NCBI RefSeq assembly: GCF_013407925.2
Contig: NZ_CP060201.1
Span: 1,302,001-1,366,000 of the forward strand
Origin: Pseudomonas protegens
Lineage (GTDB): Bacteria > Pseudomonadota > Gammaproteobacteria > Pseudomonadales > Pseudomonadaceae
Length of the DNA stretch: 64,000 nucleotides
Direction of reading: 5' to 3'
The notes under the pieces are model-generated. The model saw nothing but the letters and a program-made list of their open reading frames with translations. It did no database searches and was not told where the DNA came from. The translations under genes and the position numbers were made by a program. Below, one piece after another: positions 40,001 to 48,496 of the stretch (positions within the stretch are counted from its first letter, which is position 1; each line of letters opens with the position of its first letter).

Positions 40001-41281
40001 ATGTCGGTCGATCCGCAACAATTCCTCCGTGAGCTGTTCGCCACAGCCATCGACGCCGCCCATCCACAACAGGTTCTGCAAGCCCATCTCCCCAGCGACC
40101 GCAGCGGTCGAGTGATCGTCATCGGTGCCGGCAAGGCCGCGGCGGCCATGGCCCAGGTGGTGGAGCACAGCTGGCAGGGCGAGGTCAGCGGACTGGTGGT
40201 CACGCGCTACGGTCACGGCGCCCCCTGCAGCAAGATCGAAGTGGTCGAAGCCGCCCACCCGGTGCCCGACGCCGCCGGCCTGGCCGTGGCCAAGCGCGTG
40301 CTGGAACTGGTCAGCAACCTGTCGGAACAGGACCGGGTGATTTTCCTGCTGTCCGGCGGCGGCTCGGCCTTGCTGGCCCTGCCCGCCGCCGGCATCACCC
40401 TGGCCGACAAGCAGGCCATCAACAAGGCCCTGCTCAAATCCGGCGCCACCATCGGCGAGATGAACTGCGTGCGCAAGCACCTCTCGGCGATCAAGGGCGG
40501 CCGCCTGGCCAAGGCCTGCTGGCCGGCCACGGTCTACACCTACGCGATATCCGATGTCCCCGGCGATCTGGCGACAGTCATCGCCTCCGGCCCCACCGTG
40601 GCCGACCCGAGCACCTCGGCTGAAGCCCTGGCGATTCTCAAGCGCTACGAGATTCAGGTTCCGGCCGCTGTGCGCAGCTGGTTGCACAGCCCCGAGTCGG
40701 AAACCATCAAGCCCGGCGACCCGTGCCTGGAGCGCAGCCATTTCCAGTTGATCGCCCGGCCCCAGCAATCCCTGGAAGCCGCCGCGGTGAAAGCCCGCCA
40801 GGCCGGCTACAGCCCACTGATCCTCGGCGACCTGGAAGGCGAATCCCGCGAGGTGGCCAAGGTTCACGCCGGCATCGCCCGTCAGGTGGCCTTGCACGGC
40901 CAACCCCTGGCGGCGCCCTGCGTGATCCTCTCCGGCGGTGAAACCACGGTCACCGTGCGCGGCAATGGCCGTGGCGGACGCAATGCCGAGTTCCTCCTGA
41001 GCCTCACCGACAGCCTCAAGGGCCACCCGGGCATCTACGCCCTGGCTGGCGATACCGACGGCATCGACGGTTCCGAAGACAACGCCGGGGCCATCATGAC
41101 CCCGGACAGCTACGCCCGCGCCGCGGCCCTGGGCCTGAGCGCCAGCGACGAGCTGGACAACAACAACGGCTACGGCTACTTCGCGGCGCTGGGCGACCTG
41201 ATCGTCACCGAGCCGACCCGCACCAACGTCAACGACTTCCGCGCCATCCTGATTCTTGAGACCCCCAAACATGACGCCTGA
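40001..41281 (+). CDS. ttuD: glycerate 2-kinase (TtuD/GckA, MOFRL family)
   Basis: Phosphorylates D-glycerate; this family (DUF4147 N-terminal plus MOFRL C-terminal domain) makes 2-phosphoglycerate. 426 residues: VIVIGAGKAAAAMAQVVE and VIFLLSGGGSALLALP in the N-terminal domain, GGRNAEFLLSL and ALAGDTDGIDGSEDNAGA in the MOFRL domain. Older annotations call it hydroxypyruvate reductase. The stop overlaps the pykF start by 11 bases. Confidence 0.94.
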   Translation: MSVDPQQFLRELFATAIDAAHPQQVLQAHLPSDRSGRVIVIGAGKAAAAMAQVVEHSWQGEVSGLVVTRYGHGAPCSKIEVVEAAHPVPDAAGLAVAKRVLELVSNLSEQDRVIFLLSGGGSALLALPAAGITLADKQAINKALLKSGATIGEMNCVRKHLSAIKGGRLAKACWPATVYTYAISDVPGDLATVIASGPTVADPSTSAEALAILKRYEIQVPAAVRSWLHSPESETIKPGDPCLERSHFQLIARPQQSLEAAAVKARQAGYSPLILGDLEGESREVAKVHAGIARQVALHGQPLAAPCVILSGGETTVTVRGNGRGGRNAEFLLSLTDSLKGHPGIYALAGDTDGIDGSEDNAGAIMTPDSYARAAALGLSASDELDNNNGYGYFAALGDLIVTEPTRTNVNDFRAILILETPKHDA

Positions 41282-42686
41282 CAAGAAGGTCAAAATCCTC
41301 GCCACCCTGGGCCCGGCCATCGATGGCATCGAGGACATCCGCGAGCTGGTACAAGCCGGGGTGAATATCTTCCGGCTCAACTTCAGCCACGGCGCCCATG
41401 CCGACCATGCCCAACGCTTTGAGTGGATCCGCCAGGTCGAGCGTGAACTGAACTACCCCCTGGGCATCCTCATGGACCTGCAGGGGCCGAAACTGCGGGT
41501 CGGCACTTTCGCCGAAGGCAAGGTGCAACTGGTGCGCGGGCAAGCCCTGCGCCTGGACCTCGACCCGACCCCTGGCAACGCCCAGCGGGTCAGCCTGCCG
41601 CACCCGGAAATCATCGCCGCCCTGGAGCCGGGCATGGACCTGCTGCTGGACGACGGCAAGCTGCGCCTGCGGGTCATCGCCAAGCACGCCGACGCCATCG
41701 AGACCACCGTGCTCAATGGCGGCGAACTGTCGGACCGCAAGGGAGTCAACGTGCCCCAGGCCGTGCTAGACCTCAGCCCGCTGACCGCCAAGGACCGCTG
41801 CGACCTGAGCTTCGGCCTGGAACTGGGGGTAGACTGGGTGGCGTTGTCCTTCGTGCAGCGCCCGGAAGACATCCGTGAAGCCCGCACGCTGATCGGCGAC
41901 AAGGCCTACCTGATGGCCAAGATCGAGAAGCCTTCAGCGGTGACCCAGCTACGGGAAATCGCCGAACTGAGCGACGCGATCATGGTGGCCAGGGGCGACC
42001 TGGGGGTCGAGGTGCCGGCGGAAAGCGTGCCGCAGATCCAGAAAACCATCATCAGCACCTGCCGCCAGTTGGGTAAACCGGTGGTGGTGGCCACCCAGAT
42101 GCTCGAATCCATGCGCTTTTCCCCCGCCCCGACCCGGGCCGAGGTCACCGACGTGGCCAACGCCGTGGCCGAAGGCGCCGATGCGGTGATGCTGTCGGCG
42201 GAAACCGCCTCTGGCGAGTACCCGCTGGAAGCGGTGCAGATGATGAGCAAGATCATCCGCCAGGTAGAGAGCGGTCCCGATTACCAGACCCAACTGGATG
42301 TCAGCCGGCCCCAGGCCGAGGCGACGGTGTCCGACGCCATCAGCTGCGCGATCCGCCGGGTGTGCAGCATCCTGCCGGTGGCGGTACTGGTGAACTACAG
42401 CGAATCGGGCAGCTCGACCCTGCGTGCCGCCCGGGAACGGCCATCGGTGCCCATCCTCAACCTGACGCCGAACCTGGCCACCGCGCGCCGCCTGACCCTG
42501 ACCTGGGGCGTGCACTCGGTGGTCAATGACCGCCTGCGCCAGGTGGACGAGGTGTGCGCCACGGCGCTGGAGATCGCCCAGGCCCAGGGCCTGGCCAAGC
42601 GCGGCGATACCGTGGTGATCACCACCGGCGTGCCGTTCGGCCAGCCGGGGACCACCAACTCCCTGCGTGTCGAAACCCTTCTCTGA
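41271..42686 (+). CDS. pykF: pyruvate kinase
   Basis: Converts phosphoenolpyruvate and ADP to pyruvate and ATP. 471 residues from MTPDKKVKILATLGPA; the barrel shows FRLNFSHG, LMDLQGPKLRVG, the active-site MAKIEKPSAV and the signature ARGDLGVEVP, then VMLSAETASGEYP. The ATG at 41271 lies inside the ttuD end; the frame also offers 41256. It is the terminal gene of the glyoxylate operon, so it supplies the last step from 2-phosphoglycerate (via enolase) to pyruvate. Confidence 0.96.
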   Translation: MTPDKKVKILATLGPAIDGIEDIRELVQAGVNIFRLNFSHGAHADHAQRFEWIRQVERELNYPLGILMDLQGPKLRVGTFAEGKVQLVRGQALRLDLDPTPGNAQRVSLPHPEIIAALEPGMDLLLDDGKLRLRVIAKHADAIETTVLNGGELSDRKGVNVPQAVLDLSPLTAKDRCDLSFGLELGVDWVALSFVQRPEDIREARTLIGDKAYLMAKIEKPSAVTQLREIAELSDAIMVARGDLGVEVPAESVPQIQKTIISTCRQLGKPVVVATQMLESMRFSPAPTRAEVTDVANAVAEGADAVMLSAETASGEYPLEAVQMMSKIIRQVESGPDYQTQLDVSRPQAEATVSDAISCAIRRVCSILPVAVLVNYSESGSSTLRAARERPSVPILNLTPNLATARRLTLTWGVHSVVNDRLRQVDEVCATALEIAQAQGLAKRGDTVVITTGVPFGQPGTTNSLRVETLL

Positions 42687-42797
42687 CCCGTAGCCACTGC
42701 CGCCGCAGCGCACTCGACCTGCCGGAAGCCGCCCGAAGAGGCGGCCACCGGCAGCGAACGCTGCACGCGGTAGGTGCCGCATCCATCGACTTCCACC

Positions 42798-43718
42798 ATG
42801 CCTGCACAGTCTTTCAATGCCTTCTGCCCCGACTGGGCCACTGCCTTGCTCAACGGTTTCAGTCAGATTTTCCTCCAGCGCCATCCGCTGTGCGGCCTGT
42901 TGTGCCTGCTGGCGATCCTGGTCGGCGCCCCGGCCCAACTCGGCGGAGCCCTGCTCGGCGCCCTGGCCGGCCTGCTCACGGCACAACGCCGGGGCTACGC
43001 CAAGGCCGACCGGCAAGCCGGGCTCTTCAGCTACAACGGTGTGCTCCTGGGCCTGCTGCTGAGCCTGTACCTGCCCTGGTCGGTGCTGCTGCCGCCGCTG
43101 ATCATCGCCGCCGCCGGCCTCAGCGCGATCCTCACCCAGCAGTGGCTCAAGCGCGCTCGCCAGCCGCAGAGCCTGCCGGCCTACACCGCGCCCTTCGTCG
43201 GCCTTGGCTGGCTGTTGCTGAGCCTGATGCCCCCCCAGGCAGCGCTGCCCCTGGCGACACCCGACCTGTCCCCGGGAAGCCTGCTGGGCGGCCTGCTCCA
43301 GGGCCTGGGCCAGATCATGTTCCTCGGCCAGCCGCTGGCCGGGTTGCTGATTCTCCTCGGCCTGCTGCTGGCCAACCGCCGGGCGGCGGCCTGGGCCCTG
43401 ATCGGTTCGGCCTGCGGCCTGGCCCTGGCTCTGATGCAGCAGCAACAGGCTCAGGCCCTGTCGGGCCTGGGCGGCTACAACTGCGCGCTGGTGGCCCTGG
43501 CCCTGGGTCAGCAGGCCCGTGCTCCGTGGCGGCCCCTGGCGGGGATGATCCTGGCCCTGCTGATCACCCCCGGGATCGTCACCCTGGGTCTTGCGCCCCT
43601 CACCGCGCCCTTCGTCATCGCCTGCTGGCTGGTGCATGCCGCCGCCCGGGTTCTGGACCGCACGCCCCGGGACAACACACCTTGCGCTCCCCCATCCTCT
43701 CCCCCTAGGCTGCGCTGA
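42798..43718 (+). CDS. urea transporter (UT family)
   Basis: 306 residues with about ten membrane segments in two halves. The family signatures are GLFSYNGVLLGLLLSLYL in the first half and GGYNCALVALALG with LTAPFVIACW in the second, consistent with a urea channel of the eukaryotic/bacterial UT type. No urease genes are in the window. No good ribosome site is seen before ATG 42798, and an in-frame GTG at 42774 is possible, so the start is uncertain. Confidence 0.85.
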   Translation: MPAQSFNAFCPDWATALLNGFSQIFLQRHPLCGLLCLLAILVGAPAQLGGALLGALAGLLTAQRRGYAKADRQAGLFSYNGVLLGLLLSLYLPWSVLLPPLIIAAAGLSAILTQQWLKRARQPQSLPAYTAPFVGLGWLLLSLMPPQAALPLATPDLSPGSLLGGLLQGLGQIMFLGQPLAGLLILLGLLLANRRAAAWALIGSACGLALALMQQQQAQALSGLGGYNCALVALALGQQARAPWRPLAGMILALLITPGIVTLGLAPLTAPFVIACWLVHAAARVLDRTPRDNTPCAPPSSPPRLR

Positions 43719-43739
43719 TCTTTGATTCAGGCGATTCCC

Positions 43740-44564
43740 ATGGGTAACAGCGACAACTGGCGCCAGCGCCTCTACGTAATGATCTTCCAGACCGATACGG
43801 TGGCCGGAAGACGCTTCGACACTGCCTTGCTGCTGATCATCCTCGCCAGCCTGGTGATCGTGATTCTCGACAGCATCGACGAGGTGCACAGCAACTACGC
43901 CAACGTCCTGGCCTTCATCGAATGGGGCTTCACCCTGATCTTCGCCATCGAGTACGGGCTGCGCCTGTACTGCTCGCCCAAGCCGCTGCGCTACGCCTTC
44001 AGTTTCTATGGCCTGGTGGATCTGCTGGCGATCGTCCCCGGCATCCTTGCCCTGTACTACAGCGACGCCCAGTACCTGCTGATCATCCGTATCATCCGCA
44101 TGCTGCGGATCTTCCGCGTGCTCAAGCTGGCGCCCTACCTGAAACAGGCCCATTACCTGCTGGACGCCTTGCGCGGCAGCAAGCAGAAGATCCTGGTGTT
44201 CCTGCTCAGCGTCTGCACCCTGGTCACGGTGTTCGGCACCCTGATGTACGTGGTCGAAGGCCCGGAGCATGGCTTCACCAGCATCCCCAAGGGCATCTAC
44301 TGGGCCATCGTCACCCTGACCACCGTCGGTTATGGCGATATCGTGCCCAAGACCGTGATCGGCCAGATGATCTCGTCGATGGTGATGATCACCGGTTACT
44401 CGATCATCGCCGTGCCCACCGGGATCTTCACCGCAGAACTGGCCAGCGCCATGCGTGGCGAACAGCTCAAGCATGACTGCCCGGTGTGCCGCAAGAACAG
44501 CCACGAACCGTCCGCGGCCTTCTGCTCGCGCTGCGGCAATGCGCTGTTCAAGAAACTGGAATAA
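43740..44564 (+). CDS. voltage-gated potassium channel with C-terminal zinc ribbon
   Basis: 274 residues. Six membrane helices: S1 about 28-46, S2 about 60-76, S3 about 88-106, S4 with regularly spaced arginines (IIRIIRMLRIFRVLKL, 115-130), S5 about 150-172, S6 about 206-232. The selectivity filter TTVGYGD is at 194-200, typical of K+ channels. After S6 comes a short linker and four cysteines, Cys247/Cys250 and Cys262/Cys265, spaced as CPVC and CSRC, a zinc-ribbon. ATG 43740 is preferred to TTG 43722. Confidence 0.92.
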   Translation: MGNSDNWRQRLYVMIFQTDTVAGRRFDTALLLIILASLVIVILDSIDEVHSNYANVLAFIEWGFTLIFAIEYGLRLYCSPKPLRYAFSFYGLVDLLAIVPGILALYYSDAQYLLIIRIIRMLRIFRVLKLAPYLKQAHYLLDALRGSKQKILVFLLSVCTLVTVFGTLMYVVEGPEHGFTSIPKGIYWAIVTLTTVGYGDIVPKTVIGQMISSMVMITGYSIIAVPTGIFTAELASAMRGEQLKHDCPVCRKNSHEPSAAFCSRCGNALFKKLE

Positions 44565-44606
44565 GCAAAGTTCTTTTTAATCTTTAAAGAGATATAGCGC
44601 CCCGGC

Positions 44607-44612
44607 TATAGT
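44607..44612 (+). promoter_or_regulatory. -10 box candidate for the sulfate-binding protein gene
   Basis: TATAGT 43 bases before the ATG, in a region with an AT-rich stretch (TTCTTTTTAATCTTTAAAGA at 44571-44590) of the kind bound by CysB. No consensus -35 box is evident, consistent with activator dependence. Confidence 0.45.
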
Positions 44613-44654
44613 CGGCGGCAAATTGCCTTCACTCTCGAACAAAAGGAATGTGCA

Positions 44655-45656
44655 GTGAAAAAACTCTTCAGCGCTTCGCTTCTGGCGGCCGGCCTGGCCC
44701 TGGGCAGCGTCGCCCAGGCCGCCCCGACCCTGCTCAACGTGTCCTACGACGTGATGCGCGACTTCTACAAGGACTACAACGCCGCCTTCCAGAAACACTG
44801 GAAAGCCGAGCACAACGAGAACATCACCCTGCAGATGTCCTTCGGCGGCTCCAGCAAACAGGCACGCTCGGTGATCGACGGCCTGCCGGCGGATGTCATC
44901 ACCATGAACATGGCCACCGACATCAACGCCCTGGCGGACAACGGCAAACTGGTGCCGGACAACTGGGTCACGCGCCTGCCGAACAACAGCGCGCCCTTCA
45001 CCTCGGCCACCGTGTTCATCGTGCGCAAGGGCAACCCCAAGGCCCTGAAAGACTGGCCGGACCTGCTCAAGGATGGCGTGCAAGTGATTGTGCCCAACCC
45101 CAAGACTTCGGGTAACGGCCGCTACACCTACCTCTCGGCCTGGGGCTACGTGCTGAAGAACGGCGGCGACGAGAACAAGGCCAAGGACTTCGTCGGCAAG
45201 CTGTTCAAGCAGGCACCGGTGCTGGACACCGGTGGCCGCGCCGCCACCACCACCTTCATGACCAACCAGATCGGCGACGTGTTGGTGACCTTTGAGAACG
45301 AAGCGGAAATGATCGCCCGCGAATTCGGCCGCGATCAGTTCGAGGTGATCTACCCGAGCGTGTCCGCCGAAGCCGAGCCGCCGGTATCGGTGGTGGACAA
45401 GGTGGTGGAGAAGAAAGGCACCCGCGCCGCGGCCGAGGAATACCTGAAGTACCTGTGGTCGCCGGAAGGCCAGGAAATCGCCGCCAACAACTACCTGCGC
45501 CCACGGGACCCGAAGGTGCTTGCCAAGTACACCGACCGCTTCCCGAAAGTCGACTTCCTCTCGGTGGAGAAGACCTTCGGCGACTGGCGCAGCGTGCAGA
45601 AGACCCACTTCAACGACGGCGGGATCTTCGACCAGATCTACACCAACGCCAAATGA
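44655..45656 (+). CDS. sbp: sulfate ABC transporter substrate-binding protein
   Basis: Periplasmic sulfate receptor. 333 residues: signal peptide to about SVAQA-APTLL (residue 22), then LLNVSYDVMRDFYKDYN and MSFGGSSKQARSVIDG, the family's sulfate-binding segments; VTRLPNNSAPFTSATVFIVR and NPKTSGNGRYTYLSAWGY follow. cysTWA genes do not follow it here, since a terminator closes it, so the permease is elsewhere. AAAGGAA lies before the ATG. Confidence 0.96.
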   Translation: MKKLFSASLLAAGLALGSVAQAAPTLLNVSYDVMRDFYKDYNAAFQKHWKAEHNENITLQMSFGGSSKQARSVIDGLPADVITMNMATDINALADNGKLVPDNWVTRLPNNSAPFTSATVFIVRKGNPKALKDWPDLLKDGVQVIVPNPKTSGNGRYTYLSAWGYVLKNGGDENKAKDFVGKLFKQAPVLDTGGRAATTTFMTNQIGDVLVTFENEAEMIAREFGRDQFEVIYPSVSAEAEPPVSVVDKVVEKKGTRAAAEEYLKYLWSPEGQEIAANNYLRPRDPKVLAKYTDRFPKVDFLSVEKTFGDWRSVQKTHFNDGGIFDQIYTNAK

Positions 45657-45673
45657 GCCCTCGCGGCTGAATG

Positions 45674-45703
45674 AAAAAAGCGACCCTGGCGGTCGCTTTT
45701 TTT
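45674..45703. terminator. bidirectional terminator between sbp and RidA genes
   Basis: AAAAAAGCGACC/GGTCGCTTTTTTT stem with loop CTGGC; A and T runs at both sides serve both convergent genes. Confidence 0.9.
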
Positions 45704-45721
45704 AGGCCCTGATCGCCCAGT

Positions 45722-46171
45722 TCAAAGGGCTCGCGCCGGATTGAACAAAGCCGCCTCGGCCACCTGGTGGCGCTCCTCCAGCACCGCCTCGGCCTCGACC
45801 TCGATCAGCCACTCGGGCAGGGACAGGCCACTGACGATGATCCATGAGGACGCCGGTGGCTGGCTGGCAAAGCGCTCCAGCAGCACCGCACTGATGTGCT
45901 CCTGCTGATCCCGGGCCGCCTCGGCGATGTAGATGCGCAGCATCACCACATCCGCCATCTGGCCGCCTGCCGCGGCCAGGACCCTTTCGATGTTGTCGAA
46001 GGCCCGCTCGGTCTGCTCGCGCAGGCCGGGGCCGACCGTCCGCTCCTGTTCATCCACCCCCACCTGCCCGGACAGCAGCAGGCGCCGGCCGCCTCGCACT
46101 TCCACGGCCTGACTGAAACCGTATTGCAGGGAATTGAACACACTGGCTGGGTTAAACGTCGACTTTTCCAT
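45722..46171 (-). CDS. RidA/YjgF family protein
   Basis: 149 residues from MEKSTFNPASVFNSLQ. RidA proteins hydrolyse reactive enamine/imine intermediates; the conserved features LLLSGQVGVDEQ, REQTERAFDNIERVLAAAG and VVMLRIYI are present. The canonical C-terminal Glu of the IEVEAEAVLE strand is present, but the central Arg that binds the substrate carboxylate seems to be at LRIYI. GGGAG precedes ATG 46171. Upstream frame to 46279 is not family-like. Confidence 0.88.
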   Translation of the reverse strand: MEKSTFNPASVFNSLQYGFSQAVEVRGGRRLLLSGQVGVDEQERTVGPGLREQTERAFDNIERVLAAAGGQMADVVMLRIYIAEAARDQQEHISAVLLERFASQPPASSWIIVSGLSLPEWLIEVEAEAVLEERHQVAEAALFNPARAL

Positions 46172-46321
46172 AAGAAGGCACTCCCGCCGCACTGAACGAC
46201 CGCAAACCCTAAACCAAGGTTTCAGCGAGTGCCACCGCAACCGCGGCACGGCAACATTTGGCAATGCAAGCCTGGGCACGGCAGGGCCGGAACGGGCGAT
46301 TGCACGCCGCCGACAACCGCC

Positions 46322-46951
46322 TTACATAGGCGGTGCCACCCCATCCTTGCCGGCGGAAATCGACTGGGCGATGAGTTTGCCGTCGGCGCTCTGGGTGACG
46401 AACATCACCACCTTGACCCCGGCCTTGAGCAGGCTGCGATCCCCGGGGGTGAGATTGACGATGGGAACGTCGTCCGGCACCAGGATCTTCTGCTGCCCGC
46501 CCTTGTAATTGACGGTCAGGGTGCGGCCATTACTGACCACCAGATCACCGACGCTGCCGTTGGTCATGCTGCTGCCCTTGGCCAGGTCGAAGGGCCGATG
46601 ACCGTCCCCGGTGCCGGCCATCTGCGCGGGAAAGACATGCACTTCCAGGGCCTTGAGCGTGCCGTCGGCCATCGGCATTGCCGCCGAGCCGATGTAGCTG
46701 CCGGGCTTGATGTCCTCGATGTTGGCCAGGGTCACCCCGCGCACCTGGGTCTGTGGCGTCAGCTCGACGCTGACGTTTTCACCGCTGTTGACATGCACCC
46801 GCACCAAGTCGCCGCTGACCCCGGTGATCTCGCCGCGCACACCCATGCGCATGCCCGGAGCATCCTGGGCCCGGGCCGCGGCGCCCACCAGGGTGAGCGC
46901 CAGGACAACGCCCTGAGCGGCGCACAACAAACCACGCAAAGACCGATTCAT
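46322..46951 (-). CDS. exported protein with two DUF5666-like repeats, unknown function
   Basis: 209 residues with a signal peptide (ending near AAARA, residue 28). The mature protein has two similar beta-rich halves: GVRGEITGVSGDLVRVHVNS (from about 37) and NGSVGDLVVSNGRTLTVNYK (from about 131), each continuing into a Pro-Gly turn (DIKPGSYIG, NLTPGDRSLL) and a final strand (LEVHVF, VVMFVTQ). This suggests duplicated OB-like/DUF5666-type barrels. No catalytic or metal motif is seen. Homologues are sometimes labelled metal ABC transporter permease, which the sequence does not support. Confidence 0.7.
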   Translation of the reverse strand: MNRSLRGLLCAAQGVVLALTLVGAAARAQDAPGMRMGVRGEITGVSGDLVRVHVNSGENVSVELTPQTQVRGVTLANIEDIKPGSYIGSAAMPMADGTLKALEVHVFPAQMAGTGDGHRPFDLAKGSSMTNGSVGDLVVSNGRTLTVNYKGGQQKILVPDDVPIVNLTPGDRSLLKAGVKVVMFVTQSADGKLIAQSISAGKDGVAPPM

Positions 46952-47209
46952 GGGATGGATTTCCTCGATTGAAAAGGGGGCCCCAGGCCACTTCCGGGGC
47001 GGATGGCGAACATGAGCATGCTATCGAACAAGATGTAAGTAAATGTATCATCAGCCCTCGTCAGCGGCATCCGTCCCGGCCGGCAGCGCAACGCCTTGAA
47101 TCGGTCATTTATTCCCCGCAGGAATAAATGCTATTGCCCGGCCCTCTCTACTGCGTTAGCGCGCCGCCTCTTAACCTTGCCCCCTCTTTTCGCCGCCAAG
47201 AGAATTCCG
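46952..47209. other. divergent intergenic region between the exported protein and MFS genes
   Basis: 258 bases, no gene. AATAAATG and TTATTCCCCGCAGGAATAAA (47108-47127) form an inverted repeat TTTATTCC/GGAATAAA with the core CCCGCA, a possible regulator site for the MFS gene. Confidence 0.5.
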
Positions 47210-48418
47210 ATGAGTTCAACGACCCAGGCGCTGCCCCTGCGCAGCGTGACAATGACCCGAGGCATGGTGCTGCTGTTCGCCTTCTGCTGCGGGGCCATCG
47301 TCGCCAACATCTACTACGCACAACCCATCATCGAGCTGATCGCCCCGGACCTCGGCCTGTCCAGCTCCCTGGCCAGCCTGATCGTGTCCCTGACCCAGAT
47401 CGGCTACGCTCTGGGCCTGTTCTTCCTGGTGCCCCTGGGAGACTTGCTGGAAAACCGCCGGTTGATGGTGATCACCACCCTGGTGGCCATCGCCAGCCTG
47501 CTGGGAGCGGCCTGGACCCAGCAGCCCAACGTCTTTCTCCTGGTGTCGCTGCTGATCGGCTTCAGCTCGGTGTCGGTGCAGATCCTCATTCCCCTGGCCG
47601 CGCACCTGGCCCCGGAAGAGTCCCGCGGCCGTGTGGTGGGCGGGATCATGGGCGGCCTGCTGCTGGGGATTCTCCTGGCCCGTCCGGTGTCCAGCGTGGT
47701 GGCCGATCTGTTTGGCTGGCGCGCGATGTTCGTTGCGGCCGCCGTGCTGATGGCGGCCATCAGCCTGGTCCTGATGCTGACCATGCCCCAGCGCCAACCG
47801 GCCCATAGCGCCACTTACGGCCAACTGCTGCGCTCACTGGGAAGCCTGCTGCGCCGGCAACCGGTCTTGCGCCAGCGGGCCTTCTACCAGGGCTGCATGT
47901 TCGCCAGCTTCAGCCTGTTCTGGACCGCGGCGCCCCTGGAGCTGGCCCGGCATCACGGCCTGTCGCAAAGCCAGATCGCAATCTTCGCCCTGGTCGGCGC
48001 CATCGGTGCCGTCGCCGCCCCCATCAGCGGGCGCCTGGCGGATGCCGGCCACACCCGTATCGCCTCGCTGCTGGCCATGCTCCTGGCGGCCCTGAGCTTT
48101 GTCCCGACGCTGATCCATCCCGCCTACAGCGTGATTGGCCTGGCGGTGACCGGGGTGGTCCTGGACTTCTGCGTACAAATGAACATGGTGCTCGGGCAAC
48201 GGGCGGTGTATGCCCTGGACGCCCACAGCCGCAGCCGCCTCAACGCGCTGTACATGACCAGCATCTTCATCGGTGGCGCCTTCGGCTCATCGATTGCCAG
48301 TGCGGTGTACGAACACAGCGGCTGGCTGGGCGTGGCGCTGGTGGGCAGCGCCTTCCCACTGCTGGCGCTGCTGCGTTTCCTGCTGGTGGCGGACAACCGC
48401 CGAGCAGCGCGTGCCTAG
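47210..48418 (+). CDS. MFS transporter
   Basis: 402 residues with twelve predicted membrane helices. The loop after TM2, LGDLLENRRLMV, corresponds to the MFS loop 2-3 motif GxLxDrxGRR, and the N-terminus CGAIVANIYYAQPII is typical of the YgaY/YbcL-like efflux subgroup. ATG 47210 with AAGAGAA upstream is preferred over ATG 47096. The substrate is unknown. A LysR gene follows 78 bases later in the same direction. Confidence 0.9.
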   Translation: MSSTTQALPLRSVTMTRGMVLLFAFCCGAIVANIYYAQPIIELIAPDLGLSSSLASLIVSLTQIGYALGLFFLVPLGDLLENRRLMVITTLVAIASLLGAAWTQQPNVFLLVSLLIGFSSVSVQILIPLAAHLAPEESRGRVVGGIMGGLLLGILLARPVSSVVADLFGWRAMFVAAAVLMAAISLVLMLTMPQRQPAHSATYGQLLRSLGSLLRRQPVLRQRAFYQGCMFASFSLFWTAAPLELARHHGLSQSQIAIFALVGAIGAVAAPISGRLADAGHTRIASLLAMLLAALSFVPTLIHPAYSVIGLAVTGVVLDFCVQMNMVLGQRAVYALDAHSRSRLNALYMTSIFIGGAFGSSIASAVYEHSGWLGVALVGSAFPLLALLRFLLVADNRRAARA

Positions 48419-48496
48419 GCAACTCGGGCCGAACCCGGCGATAGTCTCGGCGCCCGCTCCCGGGCGCCCTCCTCCCCTCTCCTGCAAGGACAACCG

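Noticed and set aside
41949..44504. 851-residue minus-strand frame opposite pykF, urea transporter and K+ channel
   Set aside because: Repetitive Gln/Gly/His composition produced by the complementary strand of real genes.
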